A DNA stretch of 54,713 bases from Plantago elongata (GCA_036897095.1 JAYMSP010000383.1:1-54713), one strand, 5' to 3'; shown: positions 12,529 to 25,361, counted from the stretch's first letter. Translations and numbers: made by a program. Notes: generated by a model not told the origin, from the sequence alone.

Positions 12529-13328
12529 ATGGCCTCAAGCTCATTGAGTTCGCGTTGGACACCGCAAGAGAACAAGCTTTTTGAGAAGGCGTTGGCACGG
12601 TTCGACAGGGACACTCCCGACCGGTGGTACAACGTGGCTCGGGCAGTCGGTAGTGGAAAATCTGCGGAGGAAGTGAAGAAACACTATGAGATTCTCATTG
12701 AGGATCTCCGGAGGATAGAAGCCGGTGATGTGCCTATTCCTAAGTATAGAAGTACTACTACTGCAGATGAAGAGAAAAGGTTAGTATACGCAATTACTAT
12801 ATCATATGTGTGATTATTAGTACTTAAGGTAAGCATTAGGAAAAAACAGATGCTTATTTGAGGAAAATACTATAATATGCTTTTGTTTGATTTCATTTTG
12901 GTGTAGTTTTTTAATACGTGTATTGTCGTTTTCTGAATGTTTGTGTCTTTTAAACTTTCCTCATGCATGCAAATTAAATTAATCACTTTTGTCACTACCT
13001 TAATATTCCAAGAATTCCATTTTTTTTTAAACCTACAGTCATTAATTTTTTGGAGGGTGCATAATGTTATTAATATTTGATTTCGATCTATTCCCGACTT
13101 CAAAAATAATCTTAGAACCGAAATAATTTGTACCCAAAACTTAAAATTCTAAGTTCGCCAATTGTAAATTTAAAGTAGCTATATATAAGATTGTTCTCCA
13201 ATCCACATGCAGAAGTTGCCATCAGTTGTTCAATTATGTACCTTTGGATTTAAATAATGAGCTCTAATTAGTTGTTTAATTGATATTGTTGCTTGTTTGG
13301 CAGGCTACTGAAGTATCTGAAGATGTAA
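12529..13328 (+). CDS. RADIALIS-like single-SANT/MYB protein
   Basis: Exons 12529-12779 and 13304-13328 encode 91 residues; the junction gives [12 protein letters not shown] and the stop is TAA 13326-13328. One SANT/MYB domain spans about residues 7-63, with W10, W33 and Y53 at the three aromatic positions and the family signatures [28 protein letters not shown] and [11 protein letters not shown] short VPIPKYR tail follows. Length and single-domain layout match RADIALIS/RSM proteins, small nuclear factors; the Antirrhinum founder competes with DIV-type MYBs for partners in flower asymmetry. Which paralogue this is, and its role, are inference. The start was chosen by context (ACCATGG), the family N-terminus and the TATA box; the frame is open upstream to 12400. 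Intron of 524 bp. Confidence 0.93.
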
Positions 13329-14739
13329 GTGAAGATCACTCAACATGGGCAGATTATAATATATATGCACAACCAAACAAGAATATATTAATTGATGGAT
13401 CAATGCAGATCGAGGATAGTATTAAGTATCATTTTGGTTCCAGTACTTTCTAAGCTTTTGGCTATATAGATTAATCAATGGCCTCAAGTAATCTATGTTC
13501 TTGAGTGGTTTTTGGTTTATGTCTAATGCCAATTAATGTACTAATTGATCGATCGATCACTGATCCTAAATGGGTTATATATGTGATCAGAAACCTGTGT
13601 AATGAAATGCAGTAGATCAAATAAACTAAATTTCTGAATTTTTTATGTAATGACTTGCTCTTTTTCATTTTCAAAAAGATTCATGATGTGGATATTTTTT
13701 CGTGTCAAATTCAAAATAACAATTAGACATCCAATATTGTGATGTAGGTGCCAACAAAATTTCGCAGTGTAAGGAAAAGTCAAAGTCCAAATCCTACATA
13801 ATGTACTTGTACAATCTAAAAATCGTTCATAGTTAGGGAGGTGGTAAAATGAATTGCTAGTAGGAAAATGCAGGTTTTCGCAATTACATAGATGTTATGG
13901 TATGTACATAACCTCAAATTCATTCAAATAAAGATATGCATATGGAGAATTGAGTTCACTCTTCTTGGAATAAAAGTATATGGGATCTTAATCTCCTCAG
14001 TTCAAACGAGTCTGACTTCCAATTCACTTATAATTAATTAAGTGTGGGAGAAAATGACTCCAACCATCTATGATGAAAATTTACGGACGGGCAATTTTGA
14101 CTTGATTTTAATAGGTTATGGACCAGTTTGATAAAAGATGAATTAGGAAAAGAAGAGGATCGTGCCTGATTGAGAAAAATATGAATGTTACTAGAGTTGA
14201 ATTGTGGAAATGAGACAAATTGACATGTTACATGTTATAAACTACGATTTCATATTCTTCATGGTCCTCACTTGAATGACAATAAGAGCACTTACATTTC
14301 ATTGCCATTATAAATAACCGTATATATTCTCTTTTGATAAAATTGTCAATGAGGGAACAGACATATCCATGCGGCCATGCCTTATTATTCTAAACAATGG
14401 AATTACATGTAGTTACCCTTCTTTAATATTAGGGTAAATCATATAACTCAGAATGAATTTGTACCGGCTTAAGACTTAGTACTGACTTGATCCCAGGTCT
14501 ATAAAAAGTGTATAATAATTCATTATCTATCTACTATTACATGTTCGCATATGATATGACTTTGAAATTTCGATCTAAAACAGTAATAATAAAATTTACG
14601 GTATGGACTAAATAGGCCACCATCCTAAACAAACGGGGCAAAAAGCACAAACAATGTAACTTCAGTGCATTCATTCACAAAACACAAACTTTAGGGACAA
14701 TTTATTTATACAGTTACAGACTGAAAATATTGACGGTGA
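13329..14739. other. 3' UTR of RADIALIS-like gene and spacer
   Basis: No further gene seen. A clean TATA box for the next gene was not identified. Confidence 0.4.
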
Positions 14740-15915
14740 GCTACAGACTTTCCCTTCTAAAATTCTGAAAATTAGGATTCTCAGCTCAATTCGAAGCTTC
14801 TAGCTCTGTTAAGAGAGACAATTTTCTGCGTATTCTCATCCAAAAGGTATCTCTAATACACTCTTCCATCTCTCCATTACGAAACTGCTTAGTTTGTTGC
14901 TTATGGTGCTTGATCAGTTTTATGTATCGATTTGTGGTTGAGAATTCGTTGCACTAATGCTACAATATAAGATTATGCTACTGAATTAGTTCAAAATCGG
15001 TGTGTTTTCACTGTTTTGGTTTAATTGAGGTATAATTGATGAACGGATATTAGTTTAAATGTGTGTTGTGTGAATTATTCAGACTTGGGAGAAAAGGAGT
15101 CTAAAAATTCATCTGTGAGCTCATATTTGGTGTCTCTGGAGATTTCAGTTAGATTTTGGTAAGGTGATATAAACCAGTGGTTCGATCGAATGTTTATCTG
15201 CTTAGGTTGTCAAGTTATCTCCTGAAAGCATTGATTCAGCTGCCTTTGCTTTTTCTGATGTCGAATACTGCTGCCTTTAAGTTGAATGCAAGGGTTTCAA
15301 GTAAATTAGGAACTGTGGATGTAAATGACCTTTTTAGAAAATTGTTTAGTAGTTTGTGTGCAATTTACTCCTATGTTATACAGTGGTTTAGGAGAGTTCG
15401 GCATCGTTGCTGATGGTTTGTGAGTTTTAAGTCGGTGTTTTATGTATCAGGATGGGCAATCAGGCTACGCAGTAGAGAGAGGTTTAGAATAGTTTTATGA
15501 AGGCATGATCCGGTTTAATACTTGACTTGGTGACCTGGAGAATTGTTGGATGTGGGTTTGAGTATCACTTATTTACTTAACCGGTCATCGTACATAGATG
15601 ATTAGACTACCACACGTCTGACCTTTTTAAGCTTCAGCAATTAGCAAGTGGCCCTTCAATTACATTTATAAGACTCCTCGACGTGACAAACCTGTCCGGT
15701 TAGTGCCATGATTAAGCTTCAATGTACATGTCTCATTAAGATCTATACACATTGTTTGGTTTATCTTCCGCACCTCATACTATTTTTCTGTTTTATACAT
15801 GGTCTGGAAGTGTATCTTACGAGAAATTTCTCTTTTGTTTCTACCCCGTTGGTAATTTATGCGTGATTTGTTGCTTTGTCCTAATACCCCACTCTTCTAT
15901 TAGTTGATATTAACA
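14740..15915 (+). other. 5' UTR and leader intron of the small conserved gene
   Basis: Probable first non-coding exon ends at 14846; the intron is 14847-15903; twelve bases of UTR precede the ATG. A 78-codon frame at 15177-15413 lies inside the intron and lacks family features. Confidence 0.5.
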
Positions 15916-16274
15916 ATGGCAACTGATGCAAGTTCAAGTGAGAAGGTGCTGTCACCTGGAGCTTCAAACCCAGCTATGGCTTCATGTCGGAAGAAGAAGA
16001 GTGAAAGTGCAACTTTCCTTGAAGATGTTAAGGATCATATTGATGAATTCATCAATGCATCAATGGACGAACACAAGACTTGTTTCCAGAAGACTATCAA
16101 GAAGGTTGGCCTTAGTCTTTTAGCCTTGCTTTGATATAATAAAGAAATTACTTACCTTTTGGTTTTATGCACTTCCAGATGTTTGGCATGTCAAAAGTTG
16201 TTGCAGAAAGGAACTCGGAAAAGAAGGAAGTGGAAAGTTCTCTGCCTCTCCGAACAACAGTGGCTCATGAGTAA
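15916..16274 (+). CDS. Small conserved plant protein of unknown function
   Basis: Coding exons 15916-16104 and 16179-16274 give 94 residues; stop TAA 16272-16274. A likely leader intron runs 14847-15903, with donor AAAAG|GTATCT and acceptor CTATTAG, so transcription probably starts near 14.75 kb. The protein is highly charged and soluble: a Ser-rich head (1-20), a basic patch CRKKK (24-28), then an acidic/amphipathic stretch FLEDVKDHIDEFI (34-46) and MDEHKTCFQKTIKKMFGMSK (50-69), which looks helical. No catalytic motif or membrane segment is visible. The clean intron and composition suggest a real gene, but I cannot assign a function. Met21 is an alternative start. GAGTAAGT at the end also resembles a splice donor, so a further exon is possible. 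Confidence 0.75.
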
Positions 16275-16365
16275 GTTTTGACTATGGACTTGGAGAAAGA
16301 CAGGGCATCATATGTCACATCCTCTATTTACCTACATCGGCTCAGATGATCTCAGTCATAATATA

Positions 16366-16553
16366 TACTCTCTCCGTCCCAGAACAAATGACCTTTTACT
16401 TCTGAACACAGAGTTTAATATGAAGTGTAAAATGTTTGGGACAAATACACTTGGAGTGTAAATGAATTGAAAATGTTACCAAAAATAGAAATGAGACATT
16501 TGTAGTGGCATGTTCATAAAAAGAACATGAGATATTTTTTTCGAAACTGAGTA
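16366..16553. mobile_element. Stowaway-like MITE
   Basis: It begins TACTCTCTCCGTCCCA, the classic Stowaway terminus next to a TA target, and ends near a diverged partner (TCGAAACTGAGTA). Length is about 188 bp. It starts about 90 bp after the preceding stop codon. Confidence 0.7.
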
Positions 16554-16794
16554 TAAGATAATGGACAACTATTTCTACTCACAAAAACTCTTAAGGGGCA
16601 AGTCGACCCCTTTTACATGGACTACTTCATTTAGTGTTGAATCTTGGATTGTTGTAGTTCCTCTTTATTTGTTGTAAACTTGTCTCTTTATGGTTACGTG
16701 TTGAGCTTTGATTTGTCGTCTACCCACAAGTTTTATTTTTAAGTATTTCAAATTGATTGACAACTTCATGCATGATCTATAAGATAATTAACAA

Positions 16795-16992
16795 GGGGCT
16801 GATTGGAATGCGATTTAAATGTCCCGATTTAAATACCTGAATAGTGATCGGAATTGTAGTGGGATTGTTAAAATTTTATTTGGTATAGAATTGTAATTGA
16901 ATAGGGTATTATAAGTTTGTTATATAAGTAGAGAAAAATATTGCTATTGTAGAGGCATTTCGATCTTCGGCATTTAAATGCCATAACAAACA
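16795..16992 (+). mobile_element. Tourist-like MITE, medium form (right end lost)
   Basis: It begins GGGGCTGATTGGAATGCGAT and runs to ATGCCATAACAAACAC. The interior (GGAATTGTAGTGG, ATAGAATTGTAATTGAATA, GTAGAGGCATTT) matches the copy at 48230. The terminal CCCC is missing. Confidence 0.65.
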
Positions 16993-18374
16993 CAAAATTT
17001 CCGGATCATTTTAAGAAGGGATGATCCCTTCTACATTGTGCAACATTCACCAATAAAATAATTGAATATGCTGAGTCCATTTCCACCACAGCCGCTCTAG
17101 GCATACTAGGCAGTGTCGTCATCAATGAAATAGATGTAGTATGGGTTAATACTTTATTACTCGTTCCGTTTCATAACAAATATAATATAAATTTTTATTT
17201 TCATCTCACTATAAATGTTTACTTTTTATTTCTAGTAATATTTTTAATTTATTTGTATCTCATGTGCAATTGTCTTTTAATAATTAATATTGTACATTAA
17301 ACTTTATATTTAAAATTAAATGAATATTTATTCTGGAATATAGGGGCGTGTGAAAGAATATAGGCGAGTGTATTATATGTTCCACTATAAGTAGAATGTG
17401 ATTCCCTGCTCAGGTTCGTTTGTCCTTGGTTCCGTTGTTGAGTAGTAATATTGAACTTTTCAACTTGGTAGTAAAGTTAGTGGTCCACAATTAGGTATTG
17501 GCATTTGATCACAGGGGTCAGCTCAAGTTGAAACTTGAAAGCATTAATTTTGTTACTCGTTTACAGTTAGAGATCTCTCAGATCTTCAAAATTTCAACAT
17601 ACACCAGCTGTTAATATTACTCGTATAAGTATTATACCGTTCACTATGGACGATAATGTTGAGTTATCATGAATCAATAGTTCCACGATCACGATCAACC
17701 GCTCTCACTTTGAATAGTTGTCTGAGGTTGCCTACCTGACAATCGATTGAGATATGTTTTTTTTGTTGGTACATTGTGGGGCCCATTACCTTTTTAATTT
17801 TTAAAGATTTATGTGATTATTTAAATGTTTAAATAATATAAAATTAAACCGTTAATTTATATTTTTTTGAGATCTATAAAATGAGATCAATGAAAATAAT
17901 TTTCATTATACATTAAATTTCACCATTTATTTGTATACATTCGTATTTTATATTATTATACTATTTCACTTATATTTTTAATAAAAAATTTATGTTCGCT
18001 CCAAATTTTCAATTTACATTAATAAAGCTATAAAAAAATAAAAATAATTAAAAACTATCCACGGTCGATCGTCACAATGCAAAAATTAATCACGAAGCAT
18101 GGTTACAGAGTAACGGATCGTCCACGATAATTCTCGACTTAGTCTTGGTGAAATCACGTGCACTTTTACTAACTTGGCTAGATTGATCAAGACATCCTTT
18201 AAATGCGGAAAGATCCCAAATCTAATGTGATTTACGGCTGGACACCAGTTACATTTGACATTTTGGGCTTCCAAGAAGCATGGTATATACTCTTATAATA
18301 TCTAAAGTAAAATATCCATTGCAATTATGAATCACAGGATAATCTAGATATCTACCACTTCACCAAAGATATAT
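16993..18374. other. AT-rich intergenic DNA
   Basis: No gene was recognised. A possible old Stowaway-like end (TACTCGTTCCGTTTCATAAC) starts at 17158. The minus frame 18086-18274 has no family features. Confidence 0.4.
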
Positions 18375-18846
18375 GGACTAACTGGAATAGAATTGAAGTT
18401 GGATTTATTTGAATAAATGAATATTGATTAAATTTTAGTTGGATTGTTATAAAATGGATGAATAGGGATCAAATTTTAGTTGGATTGTTATAAAATGAAT
18501 GAATAGTGTTTGGTATAAAATTGTAATTGTATAGGATATTGTGAATTTATTATATAGGTTGGGTAAGAGAATAATGATTGGTGTAAGTAAGATGTGATAA
18601 TTTGATTGGTTAATAATTAATTTTTAAGTTTGTTGTAATTAAATGATTGGCTATATTTATGAATTGTAGTATTAGAATAATTTGTTTGGGAATAAGAGAT
18701 AGAGAATGAGCCTAGAGAAAAATTAGGTAGTAGTAAGGATATTTTAATTACTACAATTTGGATTGGATTCCAAACACAATACTAACAAAACTTAATTCGA
18801 GTAGCACTAGAATCGTATGCCAATAGTCCCGTATGCCAATAGCCCC
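18375..18846 (-). mobile_element. Tourist-like MITE, long form, inverted relative to 7772
   Basis: It starts GGACTAACTGGAATAGAATT and ends ATGCCAATAGCCCC. Its sequence follows the reverse complement of 7772-8194 block by block (for example AATGAATATTGAT, TAGTTGGATTGTTA, GATAGAGAATGAG). It carries an internal duplication of TTTTAGTTGGATTGTTATAA and a doubled right end (TATGCCAATAGTCCCG then TATGCCAATAGCCCC). Confidence 0.65.
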
Positions 18847-20255
18847 GTAGTATATGAACTTTAACATCCTAAATTTTTAACCATAGTCACGAAAAATGGT
18901 ATGTTTTGAAAGACAAAATGATGTAATGTTAAAACACCTACCATTTTATAAATAAATTTATGTGGGGTTCGAGCTAAGTTTTTCTATATAAATAGATTGT
19001 AAAAACTCTATTCGAATGGATTTCCGTTAAGTATCCACGATGCGATGATGCTGCAAAAATTGCAAATAAATCGGGACGAGTTAGCAAGAATCATGCAACC
19101 CTTAGCAATTTAAAAATATATGATTATTGAGGAGAGCAGACAATATCCTGTGCACGCATATTAAAATAAAAAAACCACTTAACATGGTTTAATTAAGATT
19201 GCACAATGTTGACTATTCCGTTTACAATTGCAAATTCGCAATCAATATTTAAAATTATGAGGACGGATTGATATAAAATTTGAGTGGTGTTTTTTTATTG
19301 AAATTGATTTTTTTATGTATAAAATATTCAATTTGAGTGGGAAGAAGGCCACTCTAACGGTATAACATCCCTGACCGTAGACTTGTAGTAGTATTAATCT
19401 AATACCACGTTCACTTCATAATATGCAAAGCAAAACTAAGTGGTGACATATATCGTGTAGCAATGAGGGGATATGGCGAAGTCATTTCGTACGATTCTAT
19501 ACTTAATTTATAGAACTATTTCCCACCAAACGACATGCATCCTCGCTTTTATCACCTATTTCCTTTTGGTATATTGATTTAAAAACTATAATACAATCAA
19601 ACATTTGAAACATCATTTAAACTTTAGACAAGGTTCATCTCCAATATCATTTATAATATTTGTATAAAATAAAAATACATATTATTAGTATAACAATTGA
19701 ATTTTAAATTTACTTAAGTTATCTAAAACCGTTACCGCGTTATATATATTAAAAGAATACAAATTACTCGATGTCCTCGACAATTATGTGTATATGGGTA
19801 GTCATGTCCCGAAACCAAATTACCTTTTTGAGTTTGGAGACGATCTCATGTTGATACAATTTGTAATGACTCAATCACCAATCGATCAAACTGACCGTTT
19901 TGACTATAATTACTCTAATTTTTTTTCCACGAATGTGATGTAAATACTAGTAATATTATCTGGTTTGATCATCAACTTTCAATGCGAACTATGTATATAT
20001 GTATTTAATTCAAACATTTTATCGTATTTATTATTACTTCATTTATATACCCAACACGATGTTTCCTTATTTTTAATATTCTATAGCGAACTAACTTGTT
20101 GTTATTGATTTTTGCTTTAGTTTTAGTCCTTTTGATTTAGAGTAAATATTATCCTTTTAATAATATTTTACTGTGATTAATATTAAAAAACACCCTGACT
20201 CATTTTAAGGGAGATGGCTCTCCAACAATTTATATTGACGTAACCCGCGTGAGGG
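18847..20255. other. AT-rich intergenic DNA
   Basis: I see no gene, RNA or clear repeat structure. Confidence 0.4.
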
Positions 20256-20310
20256 TGACTCAATTGGTTAAAAGGAAGGAGAACATTCTCTTGATCGAAA
20301 GTTCAAATTC
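20256..20310 (+). repeat. tRNA-derived SINE-like unit
   Basis: An A-box-like TGACTCAATTGG (20256-20267) is followed by a B-box-like GTTCAAATTC (20301-20310), spaced as in tRNA-type internal promoters. The surrounding sequence does not fold as a full tRNA, so a SINE or tRNA relic is the better reading. Confidence 0.5.
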
Positions 20311-20967
20311 CACCAAAAATAAATTTTTATAATTTATACTATCTGAGTCGGGTATGTCGCAACTTATTACGATTTTAACTTGTCTTTCATAATTTGCAGA
20401 CTATCACGGGAATCCGTAGAATTTATCCAATGCACCCAAATTGGATTCCAAATGTTTATAAAGCAAATTCAAGGTTCTAAATGACAATTGTTTTTAAAAA
20501 ATTGTAAACCTAATAACTTTTTTTGTTTGGCAAAAATAAGAGTATCTATTTTAAGACCAAGCTATCCCACTTGAGAAAAAGAAAAAGTAGTAAAGCTGAT
20601 CTGAGATCTATTATCGATCTGAACATAAATAACACTTTCTTCTGTGTCACAACTCCAAACGCTCTCTGAAATCTTTAATGAAGATATTAAATACATTGTT
20701 GGTTACTTAATAAAGTTTGGGAGACAACCAAATTTATTTTATTGCTAGCCCTAATCAGAGCTGTCTCCCACGCAATACTATTTCCACCACTTTTGTCAAA
20801 TGTACTACACAATCATGTGACTAATCATCCGGTCCAACTACAGATTCAAATAGATCTTCTACCGTACATAGTATTTAAAATCAAATAAATTTTCGTATAA
20901 TTAAGATATGCTTCAGAATATATTTTTAAGAGGACATTTTTATTTTTTTCTTTAATGTAAACGGTAT
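20311..20967. other. Intergenic DNA
   Basis: No feature recognised. Confidence 0.4.
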
Positions 20968-21231
20968 TTACTTCGTTCTTTTAATAACTTTATAACTTTC
21001 ATTCTTAGTGACACATCAGAAACTTTCTAATTCCATAAATGAAAAGTTTTCACTTCACCAACTAATTCTTTATTATTTATCTTTCTCACTTTATTAAATC
21101 TCTCTCTTACTTTATCACTCACTTACAACTTTAACAATATAATACCTTTTACAAATTATTTTTTATTACAATTTTCTTAATCTAAGAGAAAGTTGAAGCT
21201 TAGGAAGCTTTTATTGGACCGGAGGGAGTAT
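20968..21231. mobile_element. Stowaway-like MITE
   Basis: The right end is GGACCGGAGGGAGTA, a near-perfect Stowaway terminus. A diverged left end, TACTTCGTTCTTTTAATA, lies 264 bp away. The interior is AT-rich and non-coding. Confidence 0.65.
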
Positions 21232-21399
21232 TTCAGAATAATTCCTTTGAAATAGGATGGGGTTTTGTTTCGTAAAACTAGTCGATAATTAAACAATATA
21301 ATAACTACCAGTTTGTTTAACAATTTTACAAAGCGTAAAACAACTTTGAAGTATCGTGTTTCGTTCTTTTTCTTTTCTTCAATATTCTTTACCGACCGC

Positions 21400-22751
21400 T
21401 TGCTCCCTTTCAGCAATCGGCACCACCAAAACGTCGCCTCTTTTCCAGCTTCGCACCAAGCGATGCGATGGGAACAATATGTTCCTTTACCTCCCAACTC
21501 ACCTACTCATGGGACTGTGTGTTCAAAAATATCAATTGTTCAAGTGGTGAAAGTCTCCACACTCACGGCGACTCTTCATCATCGACTATAGTTGGATTCG
21601 GTGGCCGCACTATATTTTTCAGGTAAACTCATTGTCCGCTTGAAATTGTACCCTCTATATTGTCACTTTTTTGAATATGTTGTAGAGATTTTACATGCCT
21701 TATATGTGTTTGATGAAATGCTTAACTCAGTTCATTCTAAATTGAAATGTCGTCTACTTTTCTTCTTAAAAGACCCAAAGATTACCAACTTTGTAGCTTC
21801 CTGAACCTTTCATCAACCTTTTGATTTCACTTGTTATGGTTCATTTACATGTCTTTCTTCGTATAGTCATCAATTATCGATGCAAAATTTACTTTCAATT
21901 GATGGGATCCTGTTTGCGTAGAATATTTCTCTCCATTTTACTACTTTCTAGATGGTGTTCGGTGAAATGCTTAAAATAATTTATTGCTATATCTTATTCA
22001 AGTTTTTCAAGAAAAATGGAGGTCTATCAAATGTATCATCAGGTCTAATAACAGCTAAGAATTCGTCTTTCCTTGATCTTGCAAAAGCTAATGGTTTTGT
22101 TTTTTTAAAGGACATGTACAAACTCTATCATTGATATCATATGTGTCTAGCTTTAGTCCTCTAGGCAACATAAAAAATTTCCCATTTTGGTTGGATTTTT
22201 TCTCCACCAGCATCAACTTGTAGCCAATGAATATTGCACTTTCTTTGTCTTGCCGGATTTTCCTTCATTAAGAATGTCCAAAAGAAATTCAAGGCTTTTT
22301 ATTTAGTTCAAACTATTAACATCAAGCTTATGTGAATCAAGATTGCTTCACTAAAAATGGTAATTAGGTCAGTACCTATAGGCTGTCTTGATGAATCCAG
22401 AAAGCTTACCTGGTCCGAATTCGCCTTCACACAAAGTTATTGAAGTTTGTTTATATGTCCCTTTCATTGGATTTCTTTCCCACCAACATGAACTCGTTGA
22501 CGATGACTTATGTACTTAATTGTCTTGCCAAATTTTCACCTTTGTTGATTCGAACATATGATGGATCTGCGTGCACAATTTCAAGAGGGACCATGTGTTC
22601 AATGAAGGAAATAATGCATTGGTTGGAAACACGCTTCTACAAGGTGCGCATTGATATTTTTTTTACATCGGTTTGATGTTGCATGGCAATGGCTTTTATT
22701 TTGTTCAATATTTTATTGTTGTGTCTGGAAATAGTAAGAAAAGGGTAGACG

Positions 22752-22798
<47 letters not shown>

Positions 22799-24238
22799 TT
22801 GTTCACAGTCGTGGATATCCTATTTGAAGTTCAGGTCGCTATATATTAAAAAAGGTTGTTTCATCACCAGTGTGTTGCATGGGGGAGCTATATCAAAAAG
22901 AAAAGCCATATTAGAGAACATCTTCGAGAAGATTGGAAAAAAGAGGTTCTAGATTTTTTGAGGACTTTTGCTTGCTGCCTAATCACAAATCAAATTTAAC
23001 CTTTACATGTTGACTCCACTATATATGTCTCAGTTGGGCTATGTTATTGCTACAATTATTTATACGTGTTTTTCCCGTGTAGGCATATGTTCTCCAGTTT
23101 GCTACTTTGTTGGACCAAGGATTGAACATGGTATGATTTCCTCGGTAGTTCACTGTATCATCATGAACCTCTTTCGTAGTTACTATTTTGTTAAGCCTAA
23201 CCATCGGTTCTCCAGTTTGCTGGACCTAGAGTCCGAGACTTATCATGATATGGTTAATTGACTGTATAAGTAGGATTAGGGACTTATTTCAGTTATATCC
23301 TTACACTTGCTTTCAATCATCGGTTTCCACCCTCAGTTATATCTATTTGTTTACTTTCGTTTAAGTTGCATGGTGATAATCATATAGCAAATTATTGTAA
23401 TTATAAATTTTGTTTCAGGTGCTTTTTTGCTAGGCCAAGCTCAAATTCCAGCGCATCCTCATACCGAGAAATTTGGACAACGAATTGAGCAGCCTATAGC
23501 TTCATCAGGTGTGCAATTTTCTTTTTTTTTTATATTTAAGTGTATGTTAAACAACAAATGAACAATGATCATATTCAGAGTCGCTCATGATGGACCAATT
23601 CAATTGTTGCCCTTCTTTTAACAAATAACTTCTTCCATGCTCTACCTGTGTTGTAGTGTACTATTGTTGTGCATTTCGCTGACATACTTGACGAAAAAAA
23701 TAGTAACGAAATAAATCAGTCATGCCGATTGCGAGCTTCCTTACATGTATCACTTATGTTGGGTATTTCTAATACATTTTAACTCTTGGTTCATCCTTTA
23801 TTGTCTGCCTTATTATTTTCTTCTACTGGTCGGTCCTTGGTTGATTGCGAGCTATGGTTGGATTTGTTTTTGTCATTTCCCATAATTTATGAGCTGCATG
23901 AGTACAATTTTGATTTGGCCTTTAAAACGAGTCTGCTCTAATTCTCATTGTGCTGGTAAACTTGTTAGGTAGGTGTTAAACTTTTTGTTGCTTATTTAGC
24001 GTCATAATTGGGTTCTCTGATTTGATGTGGCCAAGCATTTATCATGAACACTGACAGAGGAAGGTAGAGATATGCATTTAATTTCATGCATTACGATAAC
24101 TATTAGAAACACATTAGTGAGTTTGGACTAATTGAAGCATTCACTGCAGGTTTTCCTATGAGGGAGTCAGTAAAAGATCTTGGTGAAGACATGGAATCTC
24201 TTGTGCTAATTGGAAGTGAACATCATATGTACTTGTAG
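21400..24238 (+). CDS. Possible multi-exon gene, unrecognised (low confidence)
   Basis: Three exon-like segments are supported. Segment 1 ends at a donor near 21621-21622; one frame reads GESLHTHGD, four Ser, then TIVGFGGRTIFFR. Segment 2 is 23419-23508 (acceptor TTTCAG, donor CAG|GTGTGC), reading AFLLGQAQIPAHPHTEKF and EQPIASS. Segment 3 is 24150-24238 (acceptor CTGCAG), reading GFPMRESVKDLGEDMESLVL and ending HHMYL at TAG 24236-24238. Segments 2 and 3 join in phase. Segments 1 and 2 do not, so one or more middle exons are missing from this model, or the locus is a pseudogene. I do not recognise the family, and the start codon and upstream limit are not determined. Confidence 0.4.
22170..22560 (+). 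repeat. Diverged direct duplication inside the uncertain gene
   Basis: About 80 bp at 22190-22268 (TTGGATTTTTTCTCCACCAG ... TCTTGCCGGATTTTCC) resembles 22467-22547 (TTGGATTTCTTTCCCACCAA ... TCTTGCCAAATTTTCACC). Confidence 0.55.
22755..22798. repeat. (AT)n microsatellite
   Basis: About 22 AT units without interruption. Confidence 0.95.
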
Positions 24239-24917
24239 GGAAAGTGAGAGTTTCTTGTTAATTGGTTAGGATTGAGTTTTGCAAGTGCTATACTATATTT
24301 GCACCATCTCTTATATTGGAGTTACAAAAATGAATTTATTGTTTGTGTTGTACTAATATCCATAGTGTAGTTTGTCTATTTTGTGTTATCCACAATTGTT
24401 AGATGAGGTGTGGGATGATAATGGTTTAAGTAGCGGATACTTCAAAATTCACTTTGACAAATATTGAAATAAAAAGAATAAAAAAATCAAAGCTTACTCA
24501 GTAATAAAGTTGTTTATCTATAGTACCAACAAGATAGTAATATTTCTTTCTAAGAGTATAACCGAATCATTAGTGATTCTAATAACTATATTCATAATCA
24601 TGGGTACCGCGTTCAATGCTGGTGCTCCAATTCTAGTGTAACTAAAATGTAAAGAAATTGTTTTCTACAATATATAATTGAAAATGAATGGTCTAAATTC
24701 AAATTGAATTTTACTAAATTTACTAAATTTCATATGTAAAACAAATCAATTAACTTATTTCTTTATAAAATTCTCAATAAGCTTATCAGGTTAATTAAAT
24801 TACCAGTTACTACAATTATACGCTCGTGTATACATTTTATTATAAAACTAAAATTTTCCCATAAAATTGTACTAAGCTGAAGAGCTAAATGATAAGTTTA
24901 TAGTAAATATATTTTAC
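24239..24917. other. Intergenic DNA
   Basis: AT-rich; no feature recognised beyond a possible 3' UTR of the preceding uncertain gene. Confidence 0.4.
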
Positions 24918-25155
24918 TTTCTCAGTCCGGATTAAACTTCCCACATATTTTTTCACTTTGACTACGAATTAATCTTAAACTGCAATTGTAAAATGTACAA
25001 ATTTTTTATATAATGAAAATTTAGACCTCAAAGTTTCATTGTATAAATAAATTTAACATTTTACATTTGCAGTTTAAGATTAATTGTAGTCTAACTTGTA
25101 AAAGTTTGAGTACAAAAATTTAAAGTGAGAAGCTTGATTAGAGACTGGGTGAAAG
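24918..25155. mobile_element. Hairpin MITE, Stowaway-like
   Basis: A long inverted repeat: GAATTAATCTTAAACTGCAA (from about 24966) pairs with TTGCAGTTTAAGATTAATTG (to about 25086), and the adjoining TTGTAAAATGT pairs with ACATTTTACA. The outer arms also pair loosely (ACTTTCTCAGTCCGGATTAA against a diverged copy around 25125-25155). Confidence 0.65.
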
Positions 25156-25361
25156 AGTTCGTGTCGAGTGTTAAGCTGAGATATACTTACCAAGAGGTCA
25201 CAGGTTCGATTCCTCAAAATGGATAATATTATACAAGTTTGACTACAAAAATTCAAAGTGAGAAACTTGATTCGAGACGGGGTTAAAGAGTTCGTGCCGA
25301 CTGTTAAGCTGAGATACTCATCAAGAGGTCACAAGTTCGAATCCTCAAAATGGATAATATT
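25102..25361 (+). repeat. Tandem duplication (two ~130-bp units) with tRNA-like B-boxes
   Basis: Unit 1 (25102-25234) and unit 2 (25235-25361) match closely. Both contain GTTAAGCTGAGATA, AAGAGGTCACA and a B-box-like element: GTTCGATTCC (25204-25213) and GTTCGAATCC (25335-25344). This suggests a SINE-like sequence duplicated together with the neighbouring MITE arm. Confidence 0.7.
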
